From NCBI GenBank assembly GCA_015065885.1, contig SVPJ01000018.1, positions 1 through 44,758 of the forward strand: a stretch of DNA of 44,758 nucleotides, given 5' to 3'. Below the pieces are notes generated by a model that worked only from the letters and a program-made list of their open reading frames with translations, was not told where the DNA came from and ran no database searches. Positions 25,158 through 32,769 of the stretch are shown here, in pieces; the stretch's first letter is position 1; every line of letters begins with the position of its first letter. The position numbers and the translations under genes are program-made. The DNA is from Oscillospiraceae bacterium (GTDB lineage Bacteria > Bacillota > Clostridia > Oscillospirales > Acutalibacteraceae).

Positions 25158-26756
25158 ATGAAAAACTTTGATCGCTTTGGTGTAATGATCGACTGTTCCC
25201 GTAACGCCGTTATGACGGTGGAACAGGTGAAAAGCTTCATTCTCGTTTTGAAAAAGATGGGATACGATCAGGTACAGCTTTATATGGAAGATACGTACGA
25301 GGTGGATGGACAGCCGTTGTTCGGCTATCTGCGCGGTCGCTACTCGCGTGAAGAATTGCGGGAGATGGACGATTTCGCCTTCGAAAACGGGGTGGAATTG
25401 GTGCCCAACGTACAGACTCTCGCGCATATGACCGCCTTTTTGCGTTGGCATGGGGAATTGCGGGATACCGAAAACATCTTCCTTGTGGGTAACGAAGACG
25501 TATATAACCTGATCGACAGTATGTTTTCCTCGCTACGCGCCTCCTTCCGCACCGAAAAGATCCACATCGGTATGGATGAAGCGCATATGCTCGGCCGCGG
25601 TCGGTATTACGATGAGCACGGTCCGCAAGACCGTGTGGAAATTTTGCTTTCCCATCTGTGCCGTGTGTGTGAGATCGCGGATAAATACGCGTTTAAGCCG
25701 ATGATGTGGAGCGATATGTTCTACAAGCTCGCCGGCGGTGGGGATTACTATGTGACCAATACGAAATTTGATCCCACGGTGAAAGAAAAGATCCCGCAGA
25801 ATCTTACGTTGGTGTATTGGGATTACTACACCCACGATAAGAAGCGTTACGCGGCGATGATCAAGGGTCACCATCAACTCAGTGACCGTGTCGTTTTCGG
25901 CGGCGGCGCATGGAAATGGGTCGGTTTTGCGCCGCACAACGATTTTAGTATCCGCGCCACCAAGGCGGCGATCTCCGCTTGTAAAGAGGGCGGTATCCGC
26001 GAAGTGTTCCTCACCATGTGGGGTGATAACGGTGCGGAATGCTCCTCCTATGCGGTGCTGCCGTCTTTGTGCTACGCCGCGTGTATCGCACAAGGTATCA
26101 CCAAAATGGCGGATATTAAAGCGAAGTGCTACGAATGGCTCGGTGTGAAGTACGACGATCTTTTGTTGTTGGATCTTCCCGACCAACTGGAGGATATCAA
26201 AGACGGTGTGAACACCTCTTCTAAGTATTTCCTCTATGCCGATTGCTTTGCTTCGATCTTCCAAAACACCGAGAAAGCGGAATACGCCGAGAAGTATGCC
26301 TCCATGGCGCGCCGCTTGAATCTGGCCGTAAAACGGACGGGGGAGTACGGGTATTTGTTTGATACGCTTGCTAAGTTGTGCGCGGTACTTGCGGTTAAAG
26401 TCAACATCTGCACCCGCACCCGCGAAGCGTATGCGAGCGGCGATGCTGCGCAACTGGATGCGGTGATCGCGGATTACAAGAAGATGATCCGTCTTACCCG
26501 TACGTTCTACAAAGCGTTCCGCACCCAGTGGATGATCGAAAACAAACCGCACGGCTTTAACGTGCAGGATACGCGTTTGGGCGGCTTGATGCAGCGTATG
26601 CAGGCGTGCCTCGACACGTTGATCGACTACCGTGACGGTAAGGTGGCTTCCATTCCCGAATTGGAAGAGGAAATCGTCCCGTTTGCACAAGGGCTGATCA
26701 GTTATAACGATTGGGCACAAGCCACGGGTACGAATTTGTACGGCTATTTGTATTGA
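25158..26756 (+). CDS. GH20-type hexosaminidase (HexD/GH20C-like), cytoplasmic
   Basis: 532 residues with no signal peptide and no N-terminal GH20b domain: the barrel begins at once (FGVMIDCSRNAVMTVEQV). The Asp-Glu pair is D140-E141 in IHIGMDEAHMLG. WDYYTHDK and TMWGDNGAE are further barrel motifs. The last 190 residues are helical. It should remove terminal N-acetylhexosamines from imported oligosaccharides. It differs enough from the GH20 protein at 12.6-14.5 kb that they are not a recent duplication, and probably have different substrates. AAGGAGG precedes the ATG at a perfect distance, and a terminator follows the stop. Confidence 0.85.
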   Translation: MKNFDRFGVMIDCSRNAVMTVEQVKSFILVLKKMGYDQVQLYMEDTYEVDGQPLFGYLRGRYSREELREMDDFAFENGVELVPNVQTLAHMTAFLRWHGELRDTENIFLVGNEDVYNLIDSMFSSLRASFRTEKIHIGMDEAHMLGRGRYYDEHGPQDRVEILLSHLCRVCEIADKYAFKPMMWSDMFYKLAGGGDYYVTNTKFDPTVKEKIPQNLTLVYWDYYTHDKKRYAAMIKGHHQLSDRVVFGGGAWKWVGFAPHNDFSIRATKAAISACKEGGIREVFLTMWGDNGAECSSYAVLPSLCYAACIAQGITKMADIKAKCYEWLGVKYDDLLLLDLPDQLEDIKDGVNTSSKYFLYADCFASIFQNTEKAEYAEKYASMARRLNLAVKRTGEYGYLFDTLAKLCAVLAVKVNICTRTREAYASGDAAQLDAVIADYKKMIRLTRTFYKAFRTQWMIENKPHGFNVQDTRLGGLMQRMQACLDTLIDYRDGKVASIPELEEEIVPFAQGLISYNDWAQATGTNLYGYLY

Positions 26757-26760
26757 TGAA

Positions 26761-26792
26761 AAGGGGAGAAGATCGTCGGATCTTCTCCCCTT
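26761..26792. terminator. Terminator between convergent genes
   Basis: Stem AAGGGGAGAAGATC-GTCG-GATCTTCTCCCCTT lies between the GH20 gene and the minus-strand PHP gene. Confidence 0.85.
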
Positions 26793-26796
26793 AATC

Positions 26797-27573
26797 TTAT
26801 TTCAACGGCTTCAGTGTCACGTTTTCCTGCCAATTCAAGTGATAGGTTTCCACAAGTTGGTACGCCTTTTCGTATGAGTCGTCATCACACGCGTGACGCA
26901 CCTCATGGGCGTCAAACCCAAAGACCACGGGCGCTCCTTCTTCACCCGCGATACGCCAGAAGTCGTCGTGCGGGTAAAAGCGGTTGGTGCGGATCCCCAA
27001 AAAGTTGATCTCGAGCGGCACGTTGCATTCACGGGACGCCACGCAGACCTTACGCATTTCGCGATCGTAATAGGCAGGGTCGCCGTTAAAGGTGTAAATG
27101 TCGGGATGTGCTACATAGGTGAATGCCCCTGTGCGAATGGCATCCACTTCAAGGGCGGCAAAGGTTGCAAGCTCGGCCTCCGGCTTGTTATCCCACGTTG
27201 AGTGAATGGCATCGGGGTAGCATTCGGGTTTCAAAAAATGCTGGCCCAAGATCAGATACTCTGCGCCGTAGTCGGCGGCGTTTTGCCGCATCTCTTCGAA
27301 AAATTCAGGATAATATTCCATTTCAAAACCAAGATGGATTTGAATTTTGTCTTTATACTTTTCGCGTAACCGCTCAATAGCCGCACGGTACAGCGGTACT
27401 TCCGAGACCGACACGCGATATGAAGATTCGAGCCCGTTCGGGAAGCAGAAGGGAAAATGGTCGGAAAAACCCATGTGGGTGACACCGCCCGCGATGGCAC
27501 GTTGTACGTATTCTTCCTCCGTACCGCTTGCGTGGTGACAGCGGAAAGTGTGGGTATGATAATTGTATTTCAC
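26797..27573 (-). CDS. PHP-family phosphatase (HisJ/histidinol-phosphatase-like)
   Basis: 258 residues. The metal-binding PHP motifs are present: NYHTHTFRCHHAS at the start, GFSDHFPF, GFEMEYYPE, ILGQHF, VAHPD and FGFDAHEV. It belongs with HisJ-type histidinol-phosphatases, which use a trinuclear metal site to remove phosphate from histidinol phosphate. No other his gene is near, so another phosphoester substrate is possible. The start is GTG at 27573, with AAAGGGG nine bases upstream and no nearby in-frame ATG. Confidence 0.85.
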   Translation of the reverse strand: MKYNYHTHTFRCHHASGTEEEYVQRAIAGGVTHMGFSDHFPFCFPNGLESSYRVSVSEVPLYRAAIERLREKYKDKIQIHLGFEMEYYPEFFEEMRQNAADYGAEYLILGQHFLKPECYPDAIHSTWDNKPEAELATFAALEVDAIRTGAFTYVAHPDIYTFNGDPAYYDREMRKVCVASRECNVPLEINFLGIRTNRFYPHDDFWRIAGEEGAPVVFGFDAHEVRHACDDDSYEKAYQLVETYHLNWQENVTLKPLK

Positions 27574-27602
27574 AGATATGCGCCCCTTTCGAACATGGTT
27601 TC

Positions 27603-27630
27603 AGTATAACACAAGAGGGGGAAAAGTCAA
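27603..27630 (-). promoter_or_regulatory. Promoter of the PHP gene
   Basis: TTGACT (27625-27630) and TATACT (27603-27608) on the minus strand, 16-base spacer. Confidence 0.75.
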
Positions 27631-27643
27631 GATTTAAAGACAA

Positions 27644-27673
27644 TAAAAAGCCGCTCATTCGAGCGGCTTTTTA
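27644..27673. terminator. Terminator of the DUF378 gene
   Basis: Stem AAAAAGCCGCTC-ATTC-GAGCGGCTTTTT, seven bases after the DUF378 stop codon on the minus strand. Confidence 0.9.
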
Positions 27674-27679
27674 CTACAC

Positions 27680-27892
27680 TTACTCGTGGTGCGGTCCTGT
27701 CCCATCGTGCTTGCGGAACAGAAGGGAAATGCACCAGACGGCGGCCAAGCCGACCAGTGTGTAGATAATACGGCTGAAAATGGCATCTTGCCCGCCGAAG
27801 ATCCACGCAACCAGATCGAATTGGAACAATCCGATGCTGCCCCAGTTGAGCCCGCCGATAATGGCGAGGATCAACGCCAGTTTGTCCAGCAT
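27680..27892 (-). CDS. DUF378 family small membrane protein
   Basis: 70 residues with two hydrophobic segments (about 5-25 and 40-60). The sequence LAIIGGLNWGSIGLFQFDLV is the hallmark of DUF378 (YuzA-like) proteins, which are small integral membrane proteins of unknown function. AAGGAGGG precedes the ATG. It lies about 100 bases downstream of lexA on the same strand; the intervening bases hold no terminator that I can see, so co-transcription with lexA is possible. Confidence 0.88.
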   Translation of the reverse strand: MLDKLALILAIIGGLNWGSIGLFQFDLVAWIFGGQDAIFSRIIYTLVGLAAVWCISLLFRKHDGTGPHHE

Positions 27893-27996
27893 AAAAGCGC
27901 CCTCCTTTTTCGGTTTCTGCGATGCAGATACCGCACGGGGCGGCCTGCGCGGTTAGTATCACCCGCAGGTCTTAAAATTATGCAGTGACAAATTTT

Positions 27997-28596
27997 TTAA
28001 AAATAGCGTACCAAAGACACGACCTTACCGAGGATCGAGACCTCGGGCACGATGATGGGCTCGAAGGCATCGTTTTCGGGTTGCAGGCGGAAATGGCCGT
28101 CTTCTTTAAAGAAACGTTTGACGGTGGCTTCTTCACCAACAAGGGCAACCACGATGTCCCCGTTTTCCGCCGTTTCGGTGCGGCGCACGATCACCACGTC
28201 GCGATCGAGAATGCCTGCATTGATCATACTGGTACCGCTGACACGCAGGGCAAACAGTTCCTTTACGTCGTAATGCCCCGTGTAAGGGACGTAATCCTCC
28301 ACCTCTTCCACGGCGAGGATCGGCATACCCGCCGTCACACGGCCGATCAGCGGCACGCGCCCTGCGGGCGGCGCGGCTTTGGTTTCTGCGCCTTTCACGC
28401 GAATGGCGCGGTTTAAGCCGCTCTGCCGCGAGATGTATCCTTCATCTTCCAACGTTTTGAGATAGGCGTGTACGGTAGAGGTGGATTTGATGCCCGCAGC
28501 AGTGCAGATCTCCCGCACGGTAGGAGGCAGACCGTCCTTGGCGCGCTCCTGCAAAAACGCTAAAACGGCTTTTTGTTTCTTCGTCAATTCACCCAT
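27997..28596 (-). CDS. lexA: LexA repressor
   Basis: 199 residues. The N-terminal winged helix (ELTKKQKAVLAFLQERA, STSTVHAYLKTLEDEGYI) is followed by the S24 self-cleavage domain. The scissile bond is Ala89-Gly90 in RVTAGMP, and the catalytic dyad is Ser123 (SGTSM) and Lys160 (EATVKRF). It represses SOS genes until RecA filaments trigger its autoproteolysis. Two LexA-box-like palindromes flank its own promoter, so it should be autoregulated. Confidence 0.97.
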   Translation of the reverse strand: MGELTKKQKAVLAFLQERAKDGLPPTVREICTAAGIKSTSTVHAYLKTLEDEGYISRQSGLNRAIRVKGAETKAAPPAGRVPLIGRVTAGMPILAVEEVEDYVPYTGHYDVKELFALRVSGTSMINAGILDRDVVIVRRTETAENGDIVVALVGEEATVKRFFKEDGHFRLQPENDAFEPIIVPEVSILGKVVSLVRYF

Positions 28597-28632
28597 GGGT
28601 TACCCGTCCTTTCCAAAATTGTAACAAAATGT

Positions 28633-28691
28633 CGAACATTAGTTTCTCTTAGTATAACACACCTTTTTGAAAAAAGCAAACATTTGTTTGC
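28633..28691 (-). promoter_or_regulatory. lexA promoter with two LexA boxes
   Basis: The minus-strand promoter is TTGCTT (28674-28679) and TATACT (28651-28656), 17-base spacer. A Gram-positive SOS box CGAACATTAGTTTC (28633-28646) lies just downstream of the -10. A weaker palindrome GCAAACATTTGTTTGC (28676-28691) overlaps the -35. Confidence 0.8.
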
Positions 28692-28766
28692 AATTTTTAA
28701 AAAATTTTTTTATTTTGTTTGGAAAATCGTCACGGTCAGTTCATAAAATGCACATAAATATGCGTT

Positions 28767-28896
28767 ATAATACAAGCGTACCGTAAGAGGTGACCGCAAG
28801 CCTCTTGGTACCGGTTTCTTTGAAACCGACCCCTCCTCAAAACACCCCTCTAAAACGAAACACCCGTCGGAAACGGCGGGTGTTTCGTTTTTTGCG
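28767..28896 (+). ncRNA. Candidate small RNA with C-rich loops
   Basis: A TATAAT box (28767-28772, weak -35) precedes a stretch with no coding frame but clear structure. Hairpin 1 is GTACC..AAGAGG / CCTCTTGGTAC (28779-28812). Hairpin 2 is CGGTTTC-TTT-GAAACCG (28813-28829). A single-stranded C-rich run with CCCCTCCTC and CACCCCTCT (28831-28850) follows, then a terminator hairpin AACGAACACCCG / CGGGTGTTTCGTT with T6 (28853-28892). The CCUCC motif between hairpins is complementary to ribosome-binding sites, a design known from Gram-positive regulatory RNAs. Function inferred only. Confidence 0.5.
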
Positions 28897-28897
28897 G

Positions 28898-28927
28898 TTG
28901 ACGGCAGGGGAGTATGTATGATATACT
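28898..28927 (+). promoter_or_regulatory. Promoter of the sugar kinase operon
   Basis: TTGACG (28898-28903) and TATACT (28922-28927), 18-base spacer. Transcription would start near 28934, which argues against the ATG at 28937 as the start codon. Confidence 0.65.
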
Positions 28928-28957
28928 TCTATATAGATGAGTTTTGGAGGGATTTCG

Positions 28958-30130
28958 GTGACGTGTGTCGAACGGTTTGAACAGATCTACGGGAAGGCAC
29001 CTGTGCATACGGCGTTTACACCGTATCGTATCTGCCCACTGGGGGCGCATTCTGACCATCAGCTTGGGAAAATTACGGGTATCGCTATTGATAAGGGGAT
29101 CCGTATGGCGTACGGCCCGAAACAAAACGGTGTGGTGGAGGTCCAGTCGTTGCAATTCCCAAAACGGGCGCAGTGGCACGTGGCGTCCGCTCCCGAGGTG
29201 AAGGAGAACGACTGGGCGGATCATCTCCGCGGCGCGACGATTGCGCTCAACCGTCGGTATCCGTTGCGTATTGGTCTGTGCGCCGTCATCAGCGGGGAAT
29301 TGCCGATCGGCGGTCTGTCTTCTTCGGCGGCGGTCATTCTCACCTTCCTGTCGGCGCTGTGTACTATGAACGGCGTGACGCTTACCCCGCAGGAGATGAT
29401 CGTGATCGCGCAGGAGGCGGAGAACCAATACGTCGGTGTGTCCTGCGGTAAGCTCGATCAGTCCTGTGAAGTGTATTGCAAAAAAGACCATCTTTTGTAC
29501 ATGGATCTGAAGGATGACAGTTACGAACGGATCCCGCAAAAAGATACGATGAAACCGTATGAGATCGCCGTCTTCTTCTCGGGCGTGGAACGCACCCTTG
29601 CGGGGAGTGCGTTCAATATGCGGGTGGACGAGTGCCGTTCGGCGGCGTATGCTTTGAAGGCGTATGCGGGTATGGAGTACGGCAAGTTCCTTGAAACCAA
29701 CCTGCGCGACGTGCCGGTGGAGGTATACCATCAGTACAAAGACCGCCTGCCCGAAACCTGGCGCCGTCGTGCGGAACACTGGTACACCGAATTTGACCGT
29801 GTACAACGCGGTGCCGAAGCGTGGCGGCGAGGCGATATTGAAGAATTCGGCCGTTTAAGTTTTGAAAGCGGTCATTCCTCCATTTATAATTGGGAGACGG
29901 GCTCGCCCGAGTTGAAGGCTTTATATGAAATTATGACTGAAACGCGCGGTATCTACGGCGGCCGTTTCAGCGGTGCGGGTTTCAAGGGTTGCTGTATGGC
30001 ATTGATCGATCCTGCTTACCGCGAAGAGATCGAAGCCACGGTCACGGCGAAGTATCTGAAACTGTTCCCCGCGTTGGAGGGCAAGTATTCCGCCTATTTC
30101 TGCCACAGTGCCGACGGTGTGATGTTGTGA
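28958..30130 (+). CDS. GHMP-family sugar 1-kinase (galactokinase/galacturonokinase-like)
   Basis: I chose GTG at 28958: GGAGGG (28946-28951) lies six bases upstream, while the ATG at 28937 has no ribosome-binding site. The product has 390 residues. The N-terminal sugar-binding motif is PYRICPLGAHSDHQLG, where galactokinases have GRVNLIGEHTDY-like sequences; the CPLGAH-D form recalls galacturonokinases. The ATP-binding motif is PIGGLSSSAAV. The C-terminal motif GGRFSGAGFKGCCMALI is intact. It should phosphorylate the anomeric hydroxyl of a hexose or uronic acid. It is followed after 10 bases by a sugar-phosphate nucleotidyltransferase, suggesting a two-step route from free sugar to NDP-sugar. 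Confidence 0.83.
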   Translation: MTCVERFEQIYGKAPVHTAFTPYRICPLGAHSDHQLGKITGIAIDKGIRMAYGPKQNGVVEVQSLQFPKRAQWHVASAPEVKENDWADHLRGATIALNRRYPLRIGLCAVISGELPIGGLSSSAAVILTFLSALCTMNGVTLTPQEMIVIAQEAENQYVGVSCGKLDQSCEVYCKKDHLLYMDLKDDSYERIPQKDTMKPYEIAVFFSGVERTLAGSAFNMRVDECRSAAYALKAYAGMEYGKFLETNLRDVPVEVYHQYKDRLPETWRRRAEHWYTEFDRVQRGAEAWRRGDIEEFGRLSFESGHSSIYNWETGSPELKALYEIMTETRGIYGGRFSGAGFKGCCMALIDPAYREEIEATVTAKYLKLFPALEGKYSAYFCHSADGVML

Positions 30131-30140
30131 GGTGTAACGT

Positions 30141-30878
30141 ATGAAATGTTTGATCTTAGCGGCAGGTTACGCCACGCGCCTCTACCCGCTGACCGAAAAT
30201 TTCCCCAAACCGTTGCTCACGGTGGGGGAGAAGACCATTCTCGACTGGTTGGTAGACGATATTGCCGCCGCCGATGCGGTGGACGAGTTTGTGGTGATCT
30301 CCAACCACAAATACGCCGTGCATTTTGAGGAATGGGCAAAGACCAAACCGCAAAAGGTGACGGTGGTGGACGACGGTACCACGTCGAACGAGACCCGTTT
30401 GGGCGCGGTGCGGGATATTCAATTTGCGATCGAAACGCTCGGACTCGACGACGATATGCTGGTGATCGCGGGTGACAACGTGCTGGATTTCAGCCTCACA
30501 CGGTTTGTTCGGTATGCCAAGGAGAAGAACACCTCCTGTATCATGCGGTATTACGAGCTGAGTGAGCAGAAACTGCTCAAATGCGGCGTGGTGACGATCG
30601 ACGAACACGACCGCGTTTCGGCGATGACCGAAAAGTCGCCCACCCCTGCGACGCATTGGTGCTGTCCGCCGTTTTATTATTACACCCGTGAGGATGCCCG
30701 TTTGATCGAAAAAGGCATGGAAGCAGGATGCGGCACCGATGCTCCCGGCAGTTACGTTGCGTGGCTGTGTACGCAAACGGCAGTACACGCGATGGAAATG
30801 CCCGGCAGCCGCTATGATATCGGCAATCTGGAAAGTTACGAACAAGTCAAACGCGATTACAAAGGAATTACGCGATGA
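30141..30878 (+). CDS. Sugar-1-phosphate nucleotidyltransferase
   Basis: 245 residues, the length of a bare NTP_transferase domain without a left-handed beta-helix. The signature LAAGYATRLYPLTENFPKPLL carries the nucleotide-binding Gly-rich loop, Arg and catalytic Lys. VIAGDNVLDF supplies the metal-binding Asp, and the C-terminal SRYDIGNLESY is typical of glucose-1-phosphate thymidylyltransferase relatives. Together with the upstream kinase it probably activates a salvaged sugar. GAGGTG precedes the ATG and a strong terminator follows. Confidence 0.87.
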   Translation: MKCLILAAGYATRLYPLTENFPKPLLTVGEKTILDWLVDDIAAADAVDEFVVISNHKYAVHFEEWAKTKPQKVTVVDDGTTSNETRLGAVRDIQFAIETLGLDDDMLVIAGDNVLDFSLTRFVRYAKEKNTSCIMRYYELSEQKLLKCGVVTIDEHDRVSAMTEKSPTPATHWCCPPFYYYTREDARLIEKGMEAGCGTDAPGSYVAWLCTQTAVHAMEMPGSRYDIGNLESYEQVKRDYKGITR

Positions 30879-30907
30879 AAAAGAGGCGAGAATTTCTCGC
30901 CTCTTTT
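30875..30907 (+). terminator. Terminator of the kinase-nucleotidyltransferase operon
   Basis: Stem AAAAAGAGGCGAGA-ATT-TCTCGCCTCTTTTT overlaps the last codon of the gene. Confidence 0.9.
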
Positions 30908-30908
30908 T

Positions 30909-30938
30909 GTATAAGCCTTCGTTTTTTCGTTCACAATA
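30909..30938 (+). promoter_or_regulatory. Sigma-F/G-like sporulation promoter
   Basis: GTATA (30909-30913), 15-base spacer, and GTTCACAATA (30929-30938) closely match the forespore consensus GYATA and GGNNANANTW. No good sigma-A promoter is visible. The gene downstream encodes a SpoIIQ-like protein, which is sigma-F controlled in known spore-formers. Confidence 0.5.
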
Positions 30939-30968
30939 GAGGTACAACAGAAAACGGAGGCGGTTTAT

Positions 30969-31643
30969 ATGAAAATACGCGATAAAGGATTTTTTGTCAC
31001 AATGGGTGTTTGTATATTGGCGGTCGGTGCCGTGGCGGCGGTCAGCCTTTCCTATGTGTTTCCGCGTGAGGACGATACCGTCCCACCCGTGACGTCCACC
31101 ACGGCACCCACCACGACCACCACGGCGGCACAGCAGGTGCAGACGCCCGTCACCAACGTGCCCGACCTGCGCACCACGACCACTACGACCACCACGGCGG
31201 CGGTGACCACCACGGCACCCCCGATGGCCGATCTGTACGTCCTGCCGCTGACCAACGAGGTGAAAAAGGCGTTCAGCAAGGGAGAACTCGTGTTTTCCGA
31301 AACCATGCAGGATTGGCGGATACACAACGGTACGGATTTTGCGGGCAAGGCGGGTGCTGAGGTAAAAGCGGCGGCAAACGGCACCGTGAAAGCGATCTTT
31401 GAAGATACGCTGTGGGGACACACGGTAGAGATCGACCACGGTTTCGGCATCGTCAGCCGCTATTGCGGCGTGTCGGCGCGTAATATCCAAGTGGGGGATA
31501 CCGTGAAGGCGGGAGACCCCATCGGTATACTGACCGCCGTACCGTGCGAAGAAGCGGACGGCGCCCACCTGCATTTGGAGATCCTCTCCTCCGACAAACC
31601 GCTCGACCCCGTGGCGGTGATCGGTCTGGAAGTGCGTCAATAA
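30969..31643 (+). CDS. M23 peptidase, SpoIIQ-like
   Basis: 224 residues. One transmembrane helix (about 9-31) is followed by a long Thr-rich linker (about 41-85) and an M23/LytM domain. All zinc ligands are present: His119 and Asp123 in HNGTDF, and His200/His202 in GAHLHLE. Membrane-anchored M23 proteins of this size are typical of SpoIIQ, the forespore protein that meets SpoIIIAH across the septum during engulfment. Clostridial SpoIIQ keeps the catalytic residues that the Bacillus subtilis one lost. The forespore-type promoter supports this. A generic cell-wall endopeptidase is the alternative. CGGAGG precedes the ATG. Confidence 0.75.
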   Translation: MKIRDKGFFVTMGVCILAVGAVAAVSLSYVFPREDDTVPPVTSTTAPTTTTTAAQQVQTPVTNVPDLRTTTTTTTTAAVTTTAPPMADLYVLPLTNEVKKAFSKGELVFSETMQDWRIHNGTDFAGKAGAEVKAAANGTVKAIFEDTLWGHTVEIDHGFGIVSRYCGVSARNIQVGDTVKAGDPIGILTAVPCEEADGAHLHLEILSSDKPLDPVAVIGLEVRQ

Positions 31644-31668
31644 CCCGCCCCCGACCCGTTTCAGGGGC

Positions 31669-31706
31669 AAAAAAGCAAGGCTGTCGTTTCGGCAACCTTG
31701 CTTTTT
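31669..31706 (+). terminator. Terminator after the M23 gene
   Basis: Stem AAAGCAAGG / CCTTGCTTT with a partly paired inner loop and T6. The AT-rich island begins here. Confidence 0.85.
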
Positions 31707-31707
31707 T

Positions 31708-31926
31708 ATGCGAAAGGTGATAATATGTCGTTATAAAAATGCAAAACAGATCTTTGAATTAGCACAACTCCTTAACAACAACGAGGATGATAAAAACGCT
31801 ACTATCAAAATGCTAAAAGGCGAACCTATTATACTTGAAGCTTATAAATGTCTTTTGCACGCATCAGCTTTCTTTGCACATTGCAATCAAAATGACCTTG
31901 CCGAAATGGTTAATGTCATCAGTTAA
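31708..31926 (+). CDS. Small ORF at the edge of the AT-rich island, possibly a gene remnant
   Basis: A 72-codon frame with AT-rich codon use (AAQIFELAQLLNNNEDDK-type composition) opens right on the T-run of the previous terminator and has no ribosome-binding site for its ATG. A good site, AAAGGTGATAAT, instead leads to an ATG at 31725 that stops after three codons. That pattern suggests a frameshifted or 5'-truncated gene rather than an intact one. The protein is helical, with no motif that I recognise. Real coding status is uncertain. Confidence 0.4.
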   Translation: MRKVIICRYKNAKQIFELAQLLNNNEDDKNATIKMLKGEPIILEAYKCLLHASAFFAHCNQNDLAEMVNVIS

Positions 31927-32002
31927 TCCTAGTAAATAGATTCATAAAACTTTTAGATTACAAATGTTACAATGTATAATGACGAAGAAAGGTGTGAAGA
32001 CA

Positions 32003-32743
32003 ATGGTATTTGTTACATCAGATTTGCACGGTTGCTCATTAACCGATTTTAAATCTCTTCTTCAAAAAGCAAAATTTTCGGACTCCGATTTTTGTTTTGT
32101 GTTGGGCGATGTTATCGACCGCGGCGAATATGGGGTTGACCTCCTCAAATGGATGTGTGAGCAATCCAATTTTCAACTTATTTTAGGAAACCACGAAAGT
32201 CTTTTGTTAGCATCAGACTTTATTTTTGAGGAGATTTCCGATGAGAGTCTTTCCGCATTAGATAGCGATAAAATGGATATCTTGAATACATGGATTGTCA
32301 ACGGTGCTTCACCAACATTATCTCAACTTAGAAAAATGCTTAAAGAGGAACCCGATGTATTAGAGGGCATATTGGACTTTGTGAGAGACGCACCGCTTTA
32401 CGATATCGTAGAAGTTAACGGTATAGCATATATTCTCGTTCATTCAGGAATTGAGAATTTTCAAGCCGATAAAGAGCTTGAAGACTATTCCCCTGATGAA
32501 TTGCTTTGGGCACGTCCAACCTTAGACACTAAGTATTACAGTGATGGGAAGGTTGTGATTTTCGGACATACACCAACAAAATACTTTGGAGAAGAATATG
32601 AGGGGAAAATGGTTTCTACGGATAGTTGGATTTGCATTGATACCGGTGCCGCTTCTGGCAACAAACCTATGTTGCTATGCCTTGACAATATGAAAGAATT
32701 TTACTTATCTACTTCAATTCTTGACAAATATGATATAATTTGA
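32003..32743 (+). CDS. PP2A-type metallophosphatase
   Basis: 246 residues from the ATG at 32003, chosen because AAAGGTG lies upstream at a good distance; 13 extra codons are possible from 31964. The calcineurin-like motifs are complete: SDLHG (Asp7, His9), GDVIDRG (Asp36, Asp40), GNHE (Asn63, His64), HSG and FGHTP. The family includes bacterial Ser/Thr protein phosphatases (PrpA/PrpE, phage lambda phosphatase) and diadenosine tetraphosphatases. Codon use is AT-rich, unlike the flanking core genes. The next gene starts 26 bases downstream. Confidence 0.85.
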   Translation: MVFVTSDLHGCSLTDFKSLLQKAKFSDSDFCFVLGDVIDRGEYGVDLLKWMCEQSNFQLILGNHESLLLASDFIFEEISDESLSALDSDKMDILNTWIVNGASPTLSQLRKMLKEEPDVLEGILDFVRDAPLYDIVEVNGIAYILVHSGIENFQADKELEDYSPDELLWARPTLDTKYYSDGKVVIFGHTPTKYFGEEYEGKMVSTDSWICIDTGAASGNKPMLLCLDNMKEFYLSTSILDKYDII

Positions 32744-32769
32744 TTATTAACCATAAAGGAGGTAATACT

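Noticed and set aside
27893-27996. Possible riboswitch in the leader of the DUF378 gene
   Set aside because: Some pairing (GCGGGT, CCGCGC) is present but no known aptamer core and no terminator or sequestering stem is visible.
30156-31670. 504-codon minus-strand frame
   Set aside because: It crosses two plus-strand genes, their terminator and promoter. Composition is of shadow type, and the two genes have clear family motifs.
32721-32739. TTGACA followed closely by TATAAT
   Set aside because: The two boxes are only seven bases apart, so they cannot form one sigma-A promoter.
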